This document shows, piece by piece, positions 20,093 to 31,889 of a stretch of DNA of 64,000 nucleotides. Each line of letters opens with the position of its first letter. Position 1 is the stretch's first letter. The DNA is from Entophlyctis helioformis. Lineage: Eukaryota > Chytridiomycota > Chytridiomycetes > Chytridiales > Chytriomycetaceae. Made by a program: the position numbers and the translations under genes. The DNA is taken from contig JAHLKH010000004.1 in assembly GCA_025526915.1 (NCBI GenBank), forward strand, positions 1 to 64,000, written 5' to 3'. The notes beneath the pieces are model-generated. The model saw only the letters and a list, made by a program, of their open reading frames with translations, was not told the origin of the DNA and did not search any database.

Positions 20093-23086
20093 ATGACAAC
20101 AGCAGGGACGACGACGACGACGACGACAGGACGGCCGTCGCGCCGCTCTGCGCTGGCCACGCTTGCGCTCAGCGTCGTGCTGATGCTGGCGCTGGCGCTT
20201 CCTGCTGCGGCAGACGAGCACACCCACCACGTACGTCTGCTCCACGCGGCCGTGTGCTGCGCCTGCTGCCTGGCTTGAACAGCCTCGTCCACAGACTGGG
20301 CCTCGCCATGCAGACAGATACGCTGGCCGTGCAGAGGCACTAGCGCACACACGCCTGCTCAGATGCCTGGCTGCCTGGCTGCCTGCTAACCTGACTGCCT
20401 GCCTGCCTTCCGCCACGGCTGCAGTACAAGCAGGGCGACGACGTCGTGGTCTGGCTCAACACCGTCGGCCCGCTCGCCAACAAGCAGGAGACGTACGAGT
20501 ACATGCAGCTGCCCTACTGTCTGGGCCCAAAGGCCGTCACCCACTACCACGAGTCGCTCGGAGAGGCTCTTCTGGGGCTGGAGCTGACCAACGCCGGCAT
20601 GGACGTGCGCTTCAACGGTGCGTGCTCCTGCTCGTGTTGGTGCAGCCGTGGCCACGACAAAGCCACGTCGCACGCCACGCACGCCACTGACGGGCATCGC
20701 CCAATGCACAGAACCTGCAACGGACGAGATCTTGTGCCAGCAGGATCTGGACAAGAGAGCCATCCAGGTCTTCCGCTATGCTGTCATCCACAGCTACTAC
20801 TTCTCGTCTTTTATCGGTAAGAGACACCTGGATCCACCGCTCGCTTGGCTGGATGACCGACCGACTCTGCCTGGCCATGCTGCACACAGACAACCTGCCG
20901 CTCAAGAGCCCCGTAGGTGGCATCAACAAGACAGATATCTCTGTCGTGGCCTTCATCTACACGCACCGCGAGTACACCATTGGCATCAACAAGGACCAGA
21001 TTGTCACCGTCGACATGTCCAGGTACGTTCCTTTCGACGGTGGCCATGGCCATTCGCTCCACAGCCATTGCTGCTGCTGCAATCAGCCATTAACGTCTGC
21101 CGTTGACATGCTCAGTGCAAAGCCCGTCTATCTCGAGCCGTCAGCCGACAACATCCCGATCAAGTTCACATACTCTGTCAACTGGGTGTCGTCCAACTAC
21201 ACCTTTGAGACCCGCTTTGATCGATATCTCGAGTCTGACTTTTTCGAGCACAAGGTACTGGCAGCACAGGGTCGTTGCATTTCCCGCATCTATGGCTCAC
21301 ACGCATTTCCACCGACAACAGATCCACTGGTTCTCCATCTTCAACTCGTTCATGATGGTCATTTTCCTTGTTGGTGTCGTCATTGTCATTCTCATGCGCA
21401 CGCTCAAGCGCGACTTTGCCAGATACCAGCACGAAGAGGGACTGTTGGACATGGTAACTGCCCGCGCTCGTCCCCTTTTGCTTTGTCTCTTGTACTGATG
21501 TGCAAGGCGAACGATACAGGATCGTGACCTTGGCGACGAATATGGATGGAAGCTAGTCCACGGCGACGTGTTCCGTCCTCCTCCCCACCTCACCTTCTTC
21601 TCTGCTCTCAACGGTGCCGGCCTCCAGCTCGTCTTTATGGCCTTTTTTGTCATCATGGTCACCATCATGGGCAATCTCTACATCGAGTAAGGAGAACCTT
21701 TGATAGCTGGCACAACACTCAGAAAACACCTGCTAATCTCCTTGTCTCGGGCAACTTTACCCGCCAGGCGTGCAACCATGCTCACCGCATCCATTTTCAT
21801 CTACGCACTGACGTCCATTATCGCTGGATATTACAGCGGAAGCATGTACACCAAGCATAATGGTCTGTGCCTGCATTGTCGTGCCTGCTCTGTTGCCCGT
21901 CACCACTCACATCCGTCTTGTGCAGGCCGTCGATGGGTGCGCAACATGATTGTTGTCGCCCTCTTCTGGCCAGGCGTCGTCAGTCTCACGGCATTCCTGA
22001 TCAACTTTGTCGCCATCCACTACCAGTCATCGCGCGCCATTCCTTTTACAACCATGGTAATTGAGCCGCTCATGCCACAGCGCGTCTTCCAAATGAGACG
22101 ATCCTTGTGACTGACTGTCTGACGCTCTGACACTCTGACTGCCTGTCTGACTGCACAGATTGCCATTCTGTCTATTTGGCTCTTCCTCGTGTTTCCTCTG
22201 ACGCTTCTCGGCACTATTGTTGGCCGCAATTGGTCAGGAACGCCAAAGTTCCCGTGCCGCGTCAACCCCATTCCGCGGCCGATCCCAGACAAGATCTGGT
22301 ACGCTGATTCTCTGTTCATTGTTGCGGCAGGCGGCATTCTTCCGTTTGGTGCCGTCTTCATCGAGCTGTACTTTGTCTTTACGTCGTTTTGGGAGTACAA
22401 GATCTACTACGTCTATGGCTTCATGCTGGTACGTTTTGTGCTGTTCAACGGACGCCATACAGGTGCCCACTGACTTGAAAGCAATGGTTGCCATGAACAG
22501 CTCATCTACACGATCCTCCTTGTCGTGACGGCATGCGTCGCGATCATTGCCACATGTATGTGGTGGCTCTTTCTGTGCATCCACGGTTTGGTGGATGTGC
22601 CTTTTATTGATTGATCGATCTTGCTGCACGACAGACTTTTTGCTCAACTCCGAGGACCACCGGTGGCACTGGACCATCTTCGCGTCGAGTGGATCGACGG
22701 CCGTTTACATTTTCCTGTACTCGATATACTACTTCAACTCTGTCACAAGGTGCGACACGCGAGGCATTGGGCAATGTTTTGATGGAAACCGCCCGATGAC
22801 TGACTGCATGGATGGCTCAACGGACGGACGTACGTACGGACGGATGCAGGATGTACGGCGTATTCCAAACAGTTTGGTACTTTGGATACACGGCATTGAC
22901 GTGTTTCTCGCTGTTCTGCATGCTGGGCAGCGTCGGGTACTGGACTGCTGCGCGGTTTGTGCGGTCCATCTACTCCAACGTCAAGGTGACTGATGCTGCG
23001 GATGGTTCTGGTGCTGCTGTGCGGGTGGTTTGGCATGGTCGTCATGCGGTTGCGCTTGCTCAATGAATGGTGCGAGCCAGATCTGA
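20093..23086 (+). CDS. TM9SF3: TM9 superfamily protein, TM9SF3 type
   Basis: Fourteen exons in phase: 20093-20230, 20425-20617, 20712-20816, 20890-21022, 21116-21254, 21322-21453, 21520-21686, 21768-21862, 21926-22056, 22159-22428, 22501-22555, 22635-22749, 22850-22985, 23081-23086, giving 604 residues. A signal anchor at about 20-41 is followed by the lumenal domain ([31 protein letters not shown]) and nine membrane helices. Hallmarks are [51 protein letters not shown] and EDHRWHW. Members are Golgi/endosomal membrane proteins used in cargo sorting. Splicing to a six-base last exon gives the end SNVKI, like the family's NVKID; without that splice the frame runs to 23066 with an unrelated tail. 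The primase gene starts 118 bp later. Confidence 0.93.
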
Positions 23087-23204
23087 TCTTTGTCCGAAAG
23101 ACGATGCTGGGCAACTCTCTCGACACGGCCGACGACCAAGGTGCAGCGCAGACGCTGCCCAATGGCCCGGCAAGGAGCAACAGGCCGGCGACGGCGATGT
23201 CGAC

Positions 23205-25246
23205 ATGACGGCACCTGACCACGATGCTGCCGGCGTCGATACCAGCATCACCACCGCTGCAGATGCACACGACGGCACGCCAACTCCCGTCTCTGCTGCC
23301 CCTGCTGCGTCGGGTCCGCTTTCGGACAAGACCAAGGACTTCGACGACGAGTTCGACTTTGACGAAGCTGGCTACGACGCCGTCCATGATATGGACGTCG
23401 ACGCTGTTGTGGCCGCTGCTGCTGCAGAGGCTGCTTCTGCCGCCGCCCGCTCTCGGCCAGAGCTCGTCAGCCATCTGTTGCTGTCTCCAGTGTGTCTGCC
23501 CGGCCTGCAGTCGCACCCGCAGTCGTCGAGCCGGCGTATGTTGCCTGTTCTGCCCTGTCCGATCGCCGCTTGCCGACTAACGCCCAGTGGCAGGCCCTAC
23601 CCCAGCGACACATCCTCAGACACCCTCTTCCTCCTCAAGAACTTTTACCAGCGCCTGTTCCCGTTCAAGGAGCTCCATCGCTGGCTGAGCTACGGCGGCG
23701 TGCACGAGTACCACTTCCTCAACCGCGAGTTCAGCGTCACGCTCGCCACGGAATCGTACATCCGCTTCTTGTCGTTCAGGGATGCTGCCGAGCTCCGCAC
23801 TGAGATCCTGCGCCACTGTCCTGTCAAGATCGATATTGGTGCCGTGTACAACATCAAGGTACAGACTGCCGTGTGCGGCGTTGGGTGCATGCACAGAGTC
23901 CTGCAAGCGTCTCTGTCGCTGACGTAGGGCGGCATATCCACAGCCAAAAGACAACAAGACAGTCAAGTCGGCTGCGTTTGTGCCGATCGAGCGTGAGCTG
24001 GTCTTTGACGTCGACATGACGGACTATGACGAGATCCGCACGTGTTGTCAGTACGTCTTCTATCTTGGCTAGCCAACCCTGCCGCTAGCGCGTGTGGTTG
24101 ACACTGCATGGTGTACACAACAGAGGTGCCGATATTTGCAAAAAGTGCTGGCACTTTATGACCATCTCTATCCGTGTGATTGATCGCGCTCTTCGGGGTG
24201 CGTTCACGCATTCTCCATCTTGCTGTCTCTTGCCCGCATCTGGCACTCACATACCACACGCAGAGGATTTCGGATTCAAGCATATCCTTTGGGTGTACAG
24301 TGGTCGCCGTGGTGTCCACTGCTGGGTGTCGGACGAGCGCGCGCGCAAGATGAAGGCAGACGCACGCCGTGCGCTCGTGTCGTACCTCGAAGTCGTCAAA
24401 GGCGGCGACAACATGGCCAAGAAGGTGAATCTCAAGAGCAGCCCGCTGCATCCGTCCGTGTCGTAAGTCGCCTTGCGCCACCTAAAAACATGCACACACA
24501 CTCGTGCTTCCAGAGACTGATCCATGGCAACCGTGCAGGGCTTCGTACGCTATTTGCTCCCGCTTCTTCGCCCCTGTCATTCTTGGCGAAATGCGCGTGC
24601 TCTCGACACCGTCGTCGTGGAACAAACTGCTGTCGATCGTGCCAGATGAGACGATCCGCAAAGAGCTCAACGACGCGTGGGAGGCTGATCTGGCGTTGGC
24701 CAAGCCGCAGTTGTCGGATATGGACAAATGGGACCAGCTGAAGGATGTCATTAAGAAAAAGGGCAAGGCATGGCTCAACACGGTGCCCCGGGATATTGAG
24801 CTGCAGTACACGTACCCGCGGCTGGACACCAACGTCAGTATCGGTCTCAACCATTTGCTCAAGAGCCCGTTCTGTGTGCATCCAAAGACGGGTATGCTGC
24901 GTTACGTTGCGTCGCTGCTCGCATGACGTGGTTGCATGCACATTCTGCACGCCATCGCTGACTCTGTTGGACAGGCCGTGTCTGTGTGCCCATCGACCCC
25001 AAAAAGTGCGGCGAGTTTGATCCATTCAGTGTGCCGACCATGCAGTCGCTGCTGGACGAGCTCGACACGCTCAAGTCGACTGCCGACACCGGCAGCAGCG
25101 ACTCGGCAGGCGGCAGTTACTACGACCGCACGTCGCTCGCACCGTACGTCGCCATCTTCAAAGAGTTTCTCAACGGCATGTCGGAGGCGATACGCGTCTC
25201 GCTGCGTCTCAAACGCGAAGAAGAGGACAAGAAGCTCTTGTTCTGA
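23205..25246 (+). CDS. PRI1: DNA primase small (catalytic) subunit
   Basis: Six exons, 23205-23858, 23944-24050, 24124-24197, 24264-24462, 24539-24891 and 24975-25246, give 552 residues. It makes RNA primers with DNA polymerase alpha. Primase hallmarks are [20 protein letters not shown] (about 165-180), [16 protein letters not shown] with the two catalytic aspartates (about 240) and [14 protein letters not shown] (about 290), then a helical C-terminus with [14 protein letters not shown] and [14 protein letters not shown] segments. The first 130 residues are an acidic, Ala-rich extension that the human and yeast enzymes lack. The segment 23456-23590 within exon 1 may hide a small intron because its translation is Pro/Ser-rich and unconserved. 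The ATG chosen is the first in frame after the TM9SF3 gene. Confidence 0.94.
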
Positions 25247-25327
25247 ACAGGTGCACCCTGATGTGAATGAAGCAGAGAAAAAAGTGGATGGGATGCATTT
25301 CCAACAGTCTCGGTGCCCTTAAGCAAC

Positions 25328-28300
25328 TTATTTACGCGGCCCTCGTTTCTTGGACGGCGAGGTCCGTGCGGCAGCCTTGAAGCAAATACCCTAACCGTCC
25401 CAACACGCAGCATCAGCACGCGCACACACCCCATACACCTCACAACCACAGGCATATCCGGTCAAGACCAAGCCACTTACATATCTGTCCAAAAACCCAA
25501 CAAGGATCTTGCTGTTGCACATAGACAGCGTAGGCTCCTTGCTGACGAGCCGCAACAGCTCCTCAAAGTCAATCGGCTCGAGCGCGAGCACACGCTGGTA
25601 CAGTACCTCATTGCCCTTGATGAAATCAAACAGCCGCGCGTTGATGCCCTCAATGGCTATGCGTGCAGGTGTGGCGCCAGTTGTAGACGCAGAGGCACCC
25701 GCCGACCCCTGTGTCGCGGCTGCGTCTTCGAGGTCCGACAGGTTTGGTTCGGCATCCGACCCATTGTCGGATGATCCAGATGAGATGAGGATTTCGGCAT
25801 CAATGCGTGAACGGCTTAGGAGATGCTGGGATGCCGGTGCCGGTGCCGGTGCCGATGCAGATGCAGATGCCGATGCTGGCTGCGACATAGACGACGTGGA
25901 TATCGAGGCCGGCGGTGGCCGTGAGTCGGAGGGTCGCAGAGCAGTCGCTGCTATCGGCGCAGGTGGCGCTAACGCTACAGAGCGATAGGCCGATCGAGAC
26001 GACAAGGAAGCGCCGGTCTGAGTGTTGGGTGGCGGATTCAGCTGACTCGCGAAGCTGATGGCTGTGGCTGTCGTTGATTTGGACAGCGGACGCGGTCCTC
26101 CGAGACTCAGACCAAGAGACCCTGACCCAGATCCCGATCCAGACGGTGCCGACTGGGATGGCGCAGATCGGTCGTAGATCCTGCTGGAGGCCGAGTCTCT
26201 TGGCGACAAGCCCGTGCGGCAGTCGCAGATCTTGAAGAGGTGCTGATAAAGGACCGGCCAGCACTGCAGCAATACTAGCAGCAGCAGATGCATGGACGCA
26301 TGTTGCGACAGAGGCAGCTGCGGTCGAAGCGGCATCTGTGTCGTCGATCCACTAAACGCAGCAGTCGGCGACGCCATAAGTGCCTGGTTGAATGGCCGCC
26401 CAGATGGTGAAGCAGACGGCCGCGTCTGGCTGGGTTGCATTGACGGCGATGGCAACTGCGAGGCCGTCTGCAATGGCTGCGGCTGAGCAACCGTACGAGG
26501 CGCCTGCTGCAAAGTGGAACCGGTGCGCGAGCCTGATCCCACCGATGTGGGCGACACACGGCCAGGCGGTGCAGGATGCGCCGCCATCCATCTTCTGGTG
26601 AGCGTGTCAATCAGCTCGCTCTTTCGGCCATAGCATGGCAGTCTGAGCGCACTCAGCTCGCGCTGCCAAGGAAATGCATCAGGTCAGACGACAGCATCCT
26701 TGCATGGTCGACAAAGCCACGACTCTACCTTGAGATCCACTAGCTTCATCTTGCTGTAGTTGGGCATGACGTCGCTTGCGGAAATCGCGGCGTTGGTCTC
26801 AGACGGCGGTTGAGCCCGTATTGGTGCCGGCGCTGACGAGGCTGCTATGATTGCCAATGTCGCCGCACACTTGCCATGAAGATGCACATGGTCCAATGAA
26901 AATCCAGACCCAGATCCAGATCCAGATCCAAATCCAGAAACCGAAGGCTGTGATACCGAGTATCGTCCAGCAATATTCTGCGACTGTGGCCGCTCGGTGC
27001 TAGGCGTTTGCCGAAGAGCCAAAGAAGGCAGACCTCCAAGCGCCGTGCCTGAGACGCGATCAGAGTCGAGATCAATGACTGTTCTCGAAGAGGTGCTCAC
27101 TTGCTCCGAACGGCTGACTGTGAGCTGCGGCTGCGTCTGCGGCTGCGTCTGCGGCTGTGGCTGTGGTTGTGACTGTGGTTGTGACTGTGGTTGTGGCTGT
27201 GGCTGTGGCTGTAAAGATGCGACTGGTTGCTGGATCGAGCGCTGCGGCTCTGCTGCTGGTGCAGCTGTCGCATCGGGTCGCGTTACACTCAAGGGTCGCT
27301 CGGGCAGAGATCCGCTCGATCCAACTGACGGTGTGGGTGATGCTGATGCAGCCAGCTTGGCGTGTTTCTGTGTTGGCGTGACCGCTTGGGAAGGCAGCAA
27401 TGGCGACAAGAGCGCGGTGGACTCGCTCCGGCTTGCTGGAAGAGCCGTCGATGTAGGCTGTGCAGCCGGCATGCAATCTACCGGTGATGGTGTTGGGCGA
27501 GTGGCAACCACGCTAGCATGAATGCTGACATGTGTCTCTGAATCCGCCGATGCGACTGGTACAAGCGCGGCTGGTGCTGGCACAACTGGTGCTGTTGCAG
27601 CTGGTTCGGCCGAGTTGATGACGGCATCCGATCGCCCAAACATCGCGCCAGGCAGCTGAAGCTGCTCCTCCTCGTCCTCGTCGTTGTCCTGCTGCCCATT
27701 CCACATGTCGCGGTCGCCGGCATCTGACGCGTTCGATTGCGTCTCCGTGGCAGAATACTGTCCCTGCGAGTGCTGGTAGTTGGACATTGAGACGTTGGGC
27801 CCATCGTCAATATCAGGCGACCCTTCCATGATGTACGCTTCCCGCAACTCGGCCGTGTCAGAGAGCATGTCGTCGAATCCGCCGTCCATATCCATGTCCA
27901 TGTTGTCCACTCGGTCCTCTGGCTCCTGTCCTACGCCATCTTGTGGAATGTCAACTTCTTCATCGCCCTGACGCTCTTCGACAACGACCATATCCGTGTC
28001 GGGATTGCTTGCAGCTGAATCTATAGCCCGGTTCGGCTCTGGCTGCTGTTGCAGTTCCGTCGCTTGCTCGCCATTTGGTAATGATGCTTTGGCCTCGGGC
28101 TCGGCTTGAGTCATCACTGGCAACGGCGGCTGCGCTTGCGATACTTGCTCTGCGATATCGATCTTTCGGTGCTCTGCTGTAGAGGTAGACACCGGGTTTG
28201 GCGTCTCGCTCACAGCATGATGCGACTGCCGCGACGGCTGTGATGACGCCGCAATGCGATCACGCCTTTGCCGCACACTCTTGGCAAAAGCAGCAGTAGC

Positions 28301-30537
28301 CGCCTTCAGCTCCACTACCGCACTCGCAGGCGCAAGCGTCTCAAATCCATCACCCTCCATCGCGTCGTCGTCCTCGGTCTCGTCCGTTTCAGCAACAGGC
28401 CGCTTTGCATGCCTCTTGCCAGTTGCAACCGCACTTGTGCTGCCAGCAGCGACAGAAGAGGCAAGCGACCGGGCCGACGCAGCGGGGCTGACGGATCCAC
28501 GAGCTGCATAGGCAGAGATGATAAACTGCATGCCTTCGACGCGATTGGCCATTTCCGCTCGCTGTGCAGACGCCCAGATGTCAAACTCGCGGTCAAGTGC
28601 ATCCTTTTGCGCATCAACTTCCCGCCGTCGTTCGGCAATCCGCGTTGTGTACTCTTGCGTGACACGCGCAAGCTCAGCGGCCAGAACAGACTGCGAGCTG
28701 GCTTGCTGGCTGCTGCTATCGAGCTTACAGTCGATGCTCGCCCCAGAGGACTCGGATGCAATGCGCCGACGCTTTGCATGCGCTGCAGATTCACGGGAGC
28801 CTGGTGGCTGCACGAGGACAGGCGAGCGTGAGCGTGATCTTGACCTTGAGCGGGCTCTGCGATCCATGTCAGGCGTGGATGCAGCAGGCTCGGATGATCG
28901 AGCGGGCATGTCTTGCTGCTGCTGGGGTTGGCGTCTCTGCAATGAGTTGGGCGAGTACTCCTCCCACTCGATTTTGTCCGGCGGACACGGTAGGTATTTG
29001 CTCAGCAACCTCGTGTTTCCAGTCGTTGTTGGCGTCTGTGCCGCGTGCCATAAGAGACCAGAGCTCGACCCACGCACATCAGCCCGCCCCGACACACTGC
29101 CGTCCTGGCTTGCCTCTGTGCTGCAGGCGTCAGACTCGGCATCGTGGCTGCTGCTTCCCTTGAATTTCCGCACAGTGCATGACAGGGGCTTCTGAGTCGT
29201 CCATCCGTCTTTGTCGAGAATGCCGCCCGCGCTCAAGTGAGCCTGGCCTTCCATGTGCGCTGACGGATACACAATGGCGGCAGTCCGGTGCTCAAGCTTT
29301 GCCCTTGCCTCTTCAGCGGTAAGCAACTTTGACGCCACCATGACACCTTTACCGCGTCTCTTGTTGCCGCCAGCACCACCAACACCGCCATCAGTAGCAG
29401 CATTGCGCGCAAATGTAAAGCCGCCATAGGTCATGCCCAGCCGTCGCTGATCGTCTTCAGAGTTCTTGGCCGTCACCGACAGTGCGATAGCCATCTGAAG
29501 CTCGGGATCCATGCCATCAAGGTCCTTGAGCGCCTTCTTGGTCTGCTTGGCATGCTCACGGACATTGATATTGACGCGAACCGTCTCGGCAGCAAAGTCG
29601 TCGGCGTCATTGGAATCGCCGTAGCCCAAGAACGCGTTGAAGGGATCATGGCTGCCAGGATGAGCGACACTCTGGAACGAAAACATCTCGGGTGCCTTGG
29701 CAGTCGGAGCAGACGCAGACGCAGTCGAACCAGCCGCGGCAGCCGCAGGCTTTGGAACAAGAAAGTTTTCCACCGAGCCAGGTGGGCCGCGAAGGCCACT
29801 ACGGAGAGCGCTCACCACATCCGCCGATCCAATATTGCGAGCCTTGGCGCACGACTTGACGTGTGCGATACGCTGGCGGATAGGCAGATCTGCGTTCCAG
29901 GCACTGCTGCAGAACAGGCACGCGCTCCAGTCCAAAAGCTTCCCTGTCGACTCGTCGCCAAACAGCGCGTCGTCCGTGTCTGCGGTTGGCTCTGCTTGGG
30001 CATGTGCCTTGGTCGATGCCGCGTCAAGGCACGAGTTCATGTGGCGCTCTCGCTGGGCGATACTCTGCAGCGACAGATTGACTGTGCAGACTGGGCAAAA
30101 GAAGAGATGGCCCATGTCGCTGGGATCTGCGATGGCCGACTTTTGGGGATCGGAGCGAGGGTTCGTTTCCTTTGCTGATGCAGATGCAGATGCAGATGCA
30201 GATGCAGGTGCCGGATCTGGGCAGAGTGCGTTGTCGAGACACATGTTGACGTGGAGCTCGAGCGACATGCCCACAGAGGCAGCAGGCTTTCCACAGACGG
30301 GACACGATGCTTCTGGCTCTGAGCCCTGCTTGCCGAGATGTGGTGCATCGGGCTTGGCTGGCTGCGATGCGGACGCTGCTGTTGACGACGCGGTGACGTT
30401 GGCGTTGGACGGCTTTGTGGGCGACAATGGCACGCGGGGCTGCTGCGGCTGCTGCGGCGTGGAGGGAGGCTGCGCAGCATGCGCAGCATGGTTCTCGGCA
30501 TTGGCATTGGCGCTGCTGCTGTTCTTGTTGCTGTGGT

Positions 30538-30603
<66 letters not shown>

Positions 30604-30850
30604 CTGCCAAGGGTCTGGCCGATGGTTGTGCAGCCGTTGCGGGAAGCCGCTGCTTGGACTGGGACGGCTGCTGTTGTTGGGCAGAGCGGGCGGACGACTG
30701 TGTCTGTGTCTGCGGATGCGTCTGTACCTGCGTCTGTGTCTGAGATGGCTGCGTCTGCTGCGACCGTTGCTGCTTCTGCGAGTGGCCGGGCCGCCTGCTC
30801 CAGCCAGTGCTGGCGGGCACCGTCACGAAATCGTCGTCGTCCGATGCCAT
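25328..30850 (-). CDS. SLX4: Structure-specific endonuclease scaffold SLX4
   Basis: Three exons on the minus strand, 30850-26729, 26662-25481 and 25375-25328, give about 1,783 residues. Cys/His fingers of UBZ4 type lie near residues 181 (CPVCGKPAAS...HVNMC), 247 (CPVCTVNLSL...HMNSC) and 307 (CLFCSSAW...HVKSC). A SAP domain is rebuilt exactly by removing the 66-nt first intron (KMKLVDLKRELSALRLPCYG). The C-terminal SLX1-binding domain reads VLYQRVLALEPIDFEELLRL...ILVGFLDRY. The rest is low-complexity Ser/Pro/Gln, including a poly-Ser run from a CTG tract and a Gln/Pro/Thr array near 27140-27215. SLX4 scaffolds SLX1 and other nucleases in Holliday-junction and crosslink repair. The last intron (25376-25480) is inferred; it yields a basic tail SPSKKRGPRK. 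The start is 41 nt past the uL13m stop. Confidence 0.9.
30541..30602. repeat. CTG trinucleotide tract inside SLX4 exon 1
   Basis: About twenty uninterrupted CTG units on the plus strand, read as AGC serine codons in SLX4 on the minus strand. Such tracts change length easily. Confidence 0.95.
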
Positions 30851-30891
30851 CTGGCGGGCAGCCAAAGTGGCGGAAAGTGCAGCGCTGATCT

Positions 30892-31859
30892 TTATTGCTT
30901 GGTGGGGGTGGACGCAGATGTGGATGCTGACGCCGATGTGGACGCTGACGGCGCAGCAGGAGTCTCGTCGACGTACGACTTGAGGATGTTTGCGGCGTAC
31001 GGGTGGTCGGGGCCGGTGAAGATCTTGAGACGCTCGATCTGGGCGTGACGCAGCCGCGACTTGGGCATCATGCCCCAGATGGCCTTTTTGAGCGGCTGTG
31101 GAGCGTGCGTGCCCAAGTGTAGGTGCAAGTGAAGGTCCAGTGTGCACCATCGTGCATGCGCAGATCCAGTGTGCACCATCGTGCATGTGCAGATCCAGCG
31201 TGCAGCATCGTGCATGCGTTGGTCCGTGAGCCATGGCATTCACAGCAAGTCGGGCAGTCGGGTCAGTGCACGGCAGCAGGCGAGAGCGGCACAGGGCGAG
31301 ACGTACGGCCGTCGGGTGTGTCTCGATGAACTTGTCGTGCTTGATGACGGTCTGGCCGCCGGGGTAGCCCGAGTGCCAAAAGTACTCCTTCTGCTTGGCC
31401 TTGTTGCCGGTCCACACGCTGTCCTTTGCGTTGATGACGACCACGTAGTCGCCCATGTCCGCTGTGGTCCGTGCGTGTGCGTGTGTGCGTGAGGCCGCGC
31501 AGGATGGCCCGCCATGTCCAGCAGCAAGCGTGAGACAGACGCTGCACAGCGCAAGCACCTGCAGGCACCTGCAGGCACCAGCCAGCACAGCGCACTCACC
31601 GGCCGGGTGGTAGTTGGGCTTGTACTTGCCACGCAGCGCAATGCTGATCCGCTGTGCGAGCTTGCCGAGCACCTTGTCCTTGGCGTCCACCAGGTGCCAG
31701 ACCCGTGCGTGTGCGAGGCCGTTCTGTCCGCCAGCGCATGCATGTCAGCGTCTGTCTGTTGGCGCATGCATGGCTGCACGTCTGCCCGTATGGCTGTATG
31801 TCTGCACGCCCGCCTGCCTGTCTGTCTGCAAGCCCGCCTGCCCTCACCTTGAGACTCAT
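30892..31859 (-). CDS. MRPL13: Mitochondrial ribosomal protein uL13m
   Basis: Four exons on the minus strand, 31859-31848, 31723-31600, 31461-31307 and 31095-30892, give 164 residues. Characteristic uL13 segments are ARVWHLVDAKDKVLGKLAQR, DYVVVINAKDSVWTGNKAKQ, YFWHSGYPGG and KKAIWGMMPKSRLRHAQIER with LKIFTGPDHPYAA. The tail is a short Ser/Thr/Ala-rich extension. The first exon codes only MSLK. Intron 3 (31096-31306) carries a 27-bp tandem repeat. The long open frame that runs from this gene's second exon into SLX4 is read-through of introns and the spacer, not a fusion. It starts 30 bp from the divergent PSMD5 ATG. Confidence 0.94.
31125..31215. repeat. Minisatellite in uL13m intron 3
   Basis: About three imperfect copies of a 27-bp unit containing gtgcaccatcgtgcatg followed by tgcagatccag, lying wholly within the intron. 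Confidence 0.85.
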
Positions 31860-31889
31860 CCCGATGTTAACGTTTGCCGGTAACCCGGC
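31860..31889. promoter_or_regulatory. 30-bp divergent spacer between MRPL13 and PSMD5 start codons
   Basis: Only 30 bases separate the two divergent ATGs, so the 5' UTRs or core promoters must overlap with the opposite gene. No TATA element is visible. Confidence 0.6.

Noticed and set aside
26684..31690. A 1,668-codon open frame that would fuse mitochondrial L13 to SLX4
   Set aside because: It reads through L13 introns 2 and 3 and the 41-nt spacer. L13 exons join in phase with strong splice sites and end at 30892, and SLX4 has its own ATG at 30850.
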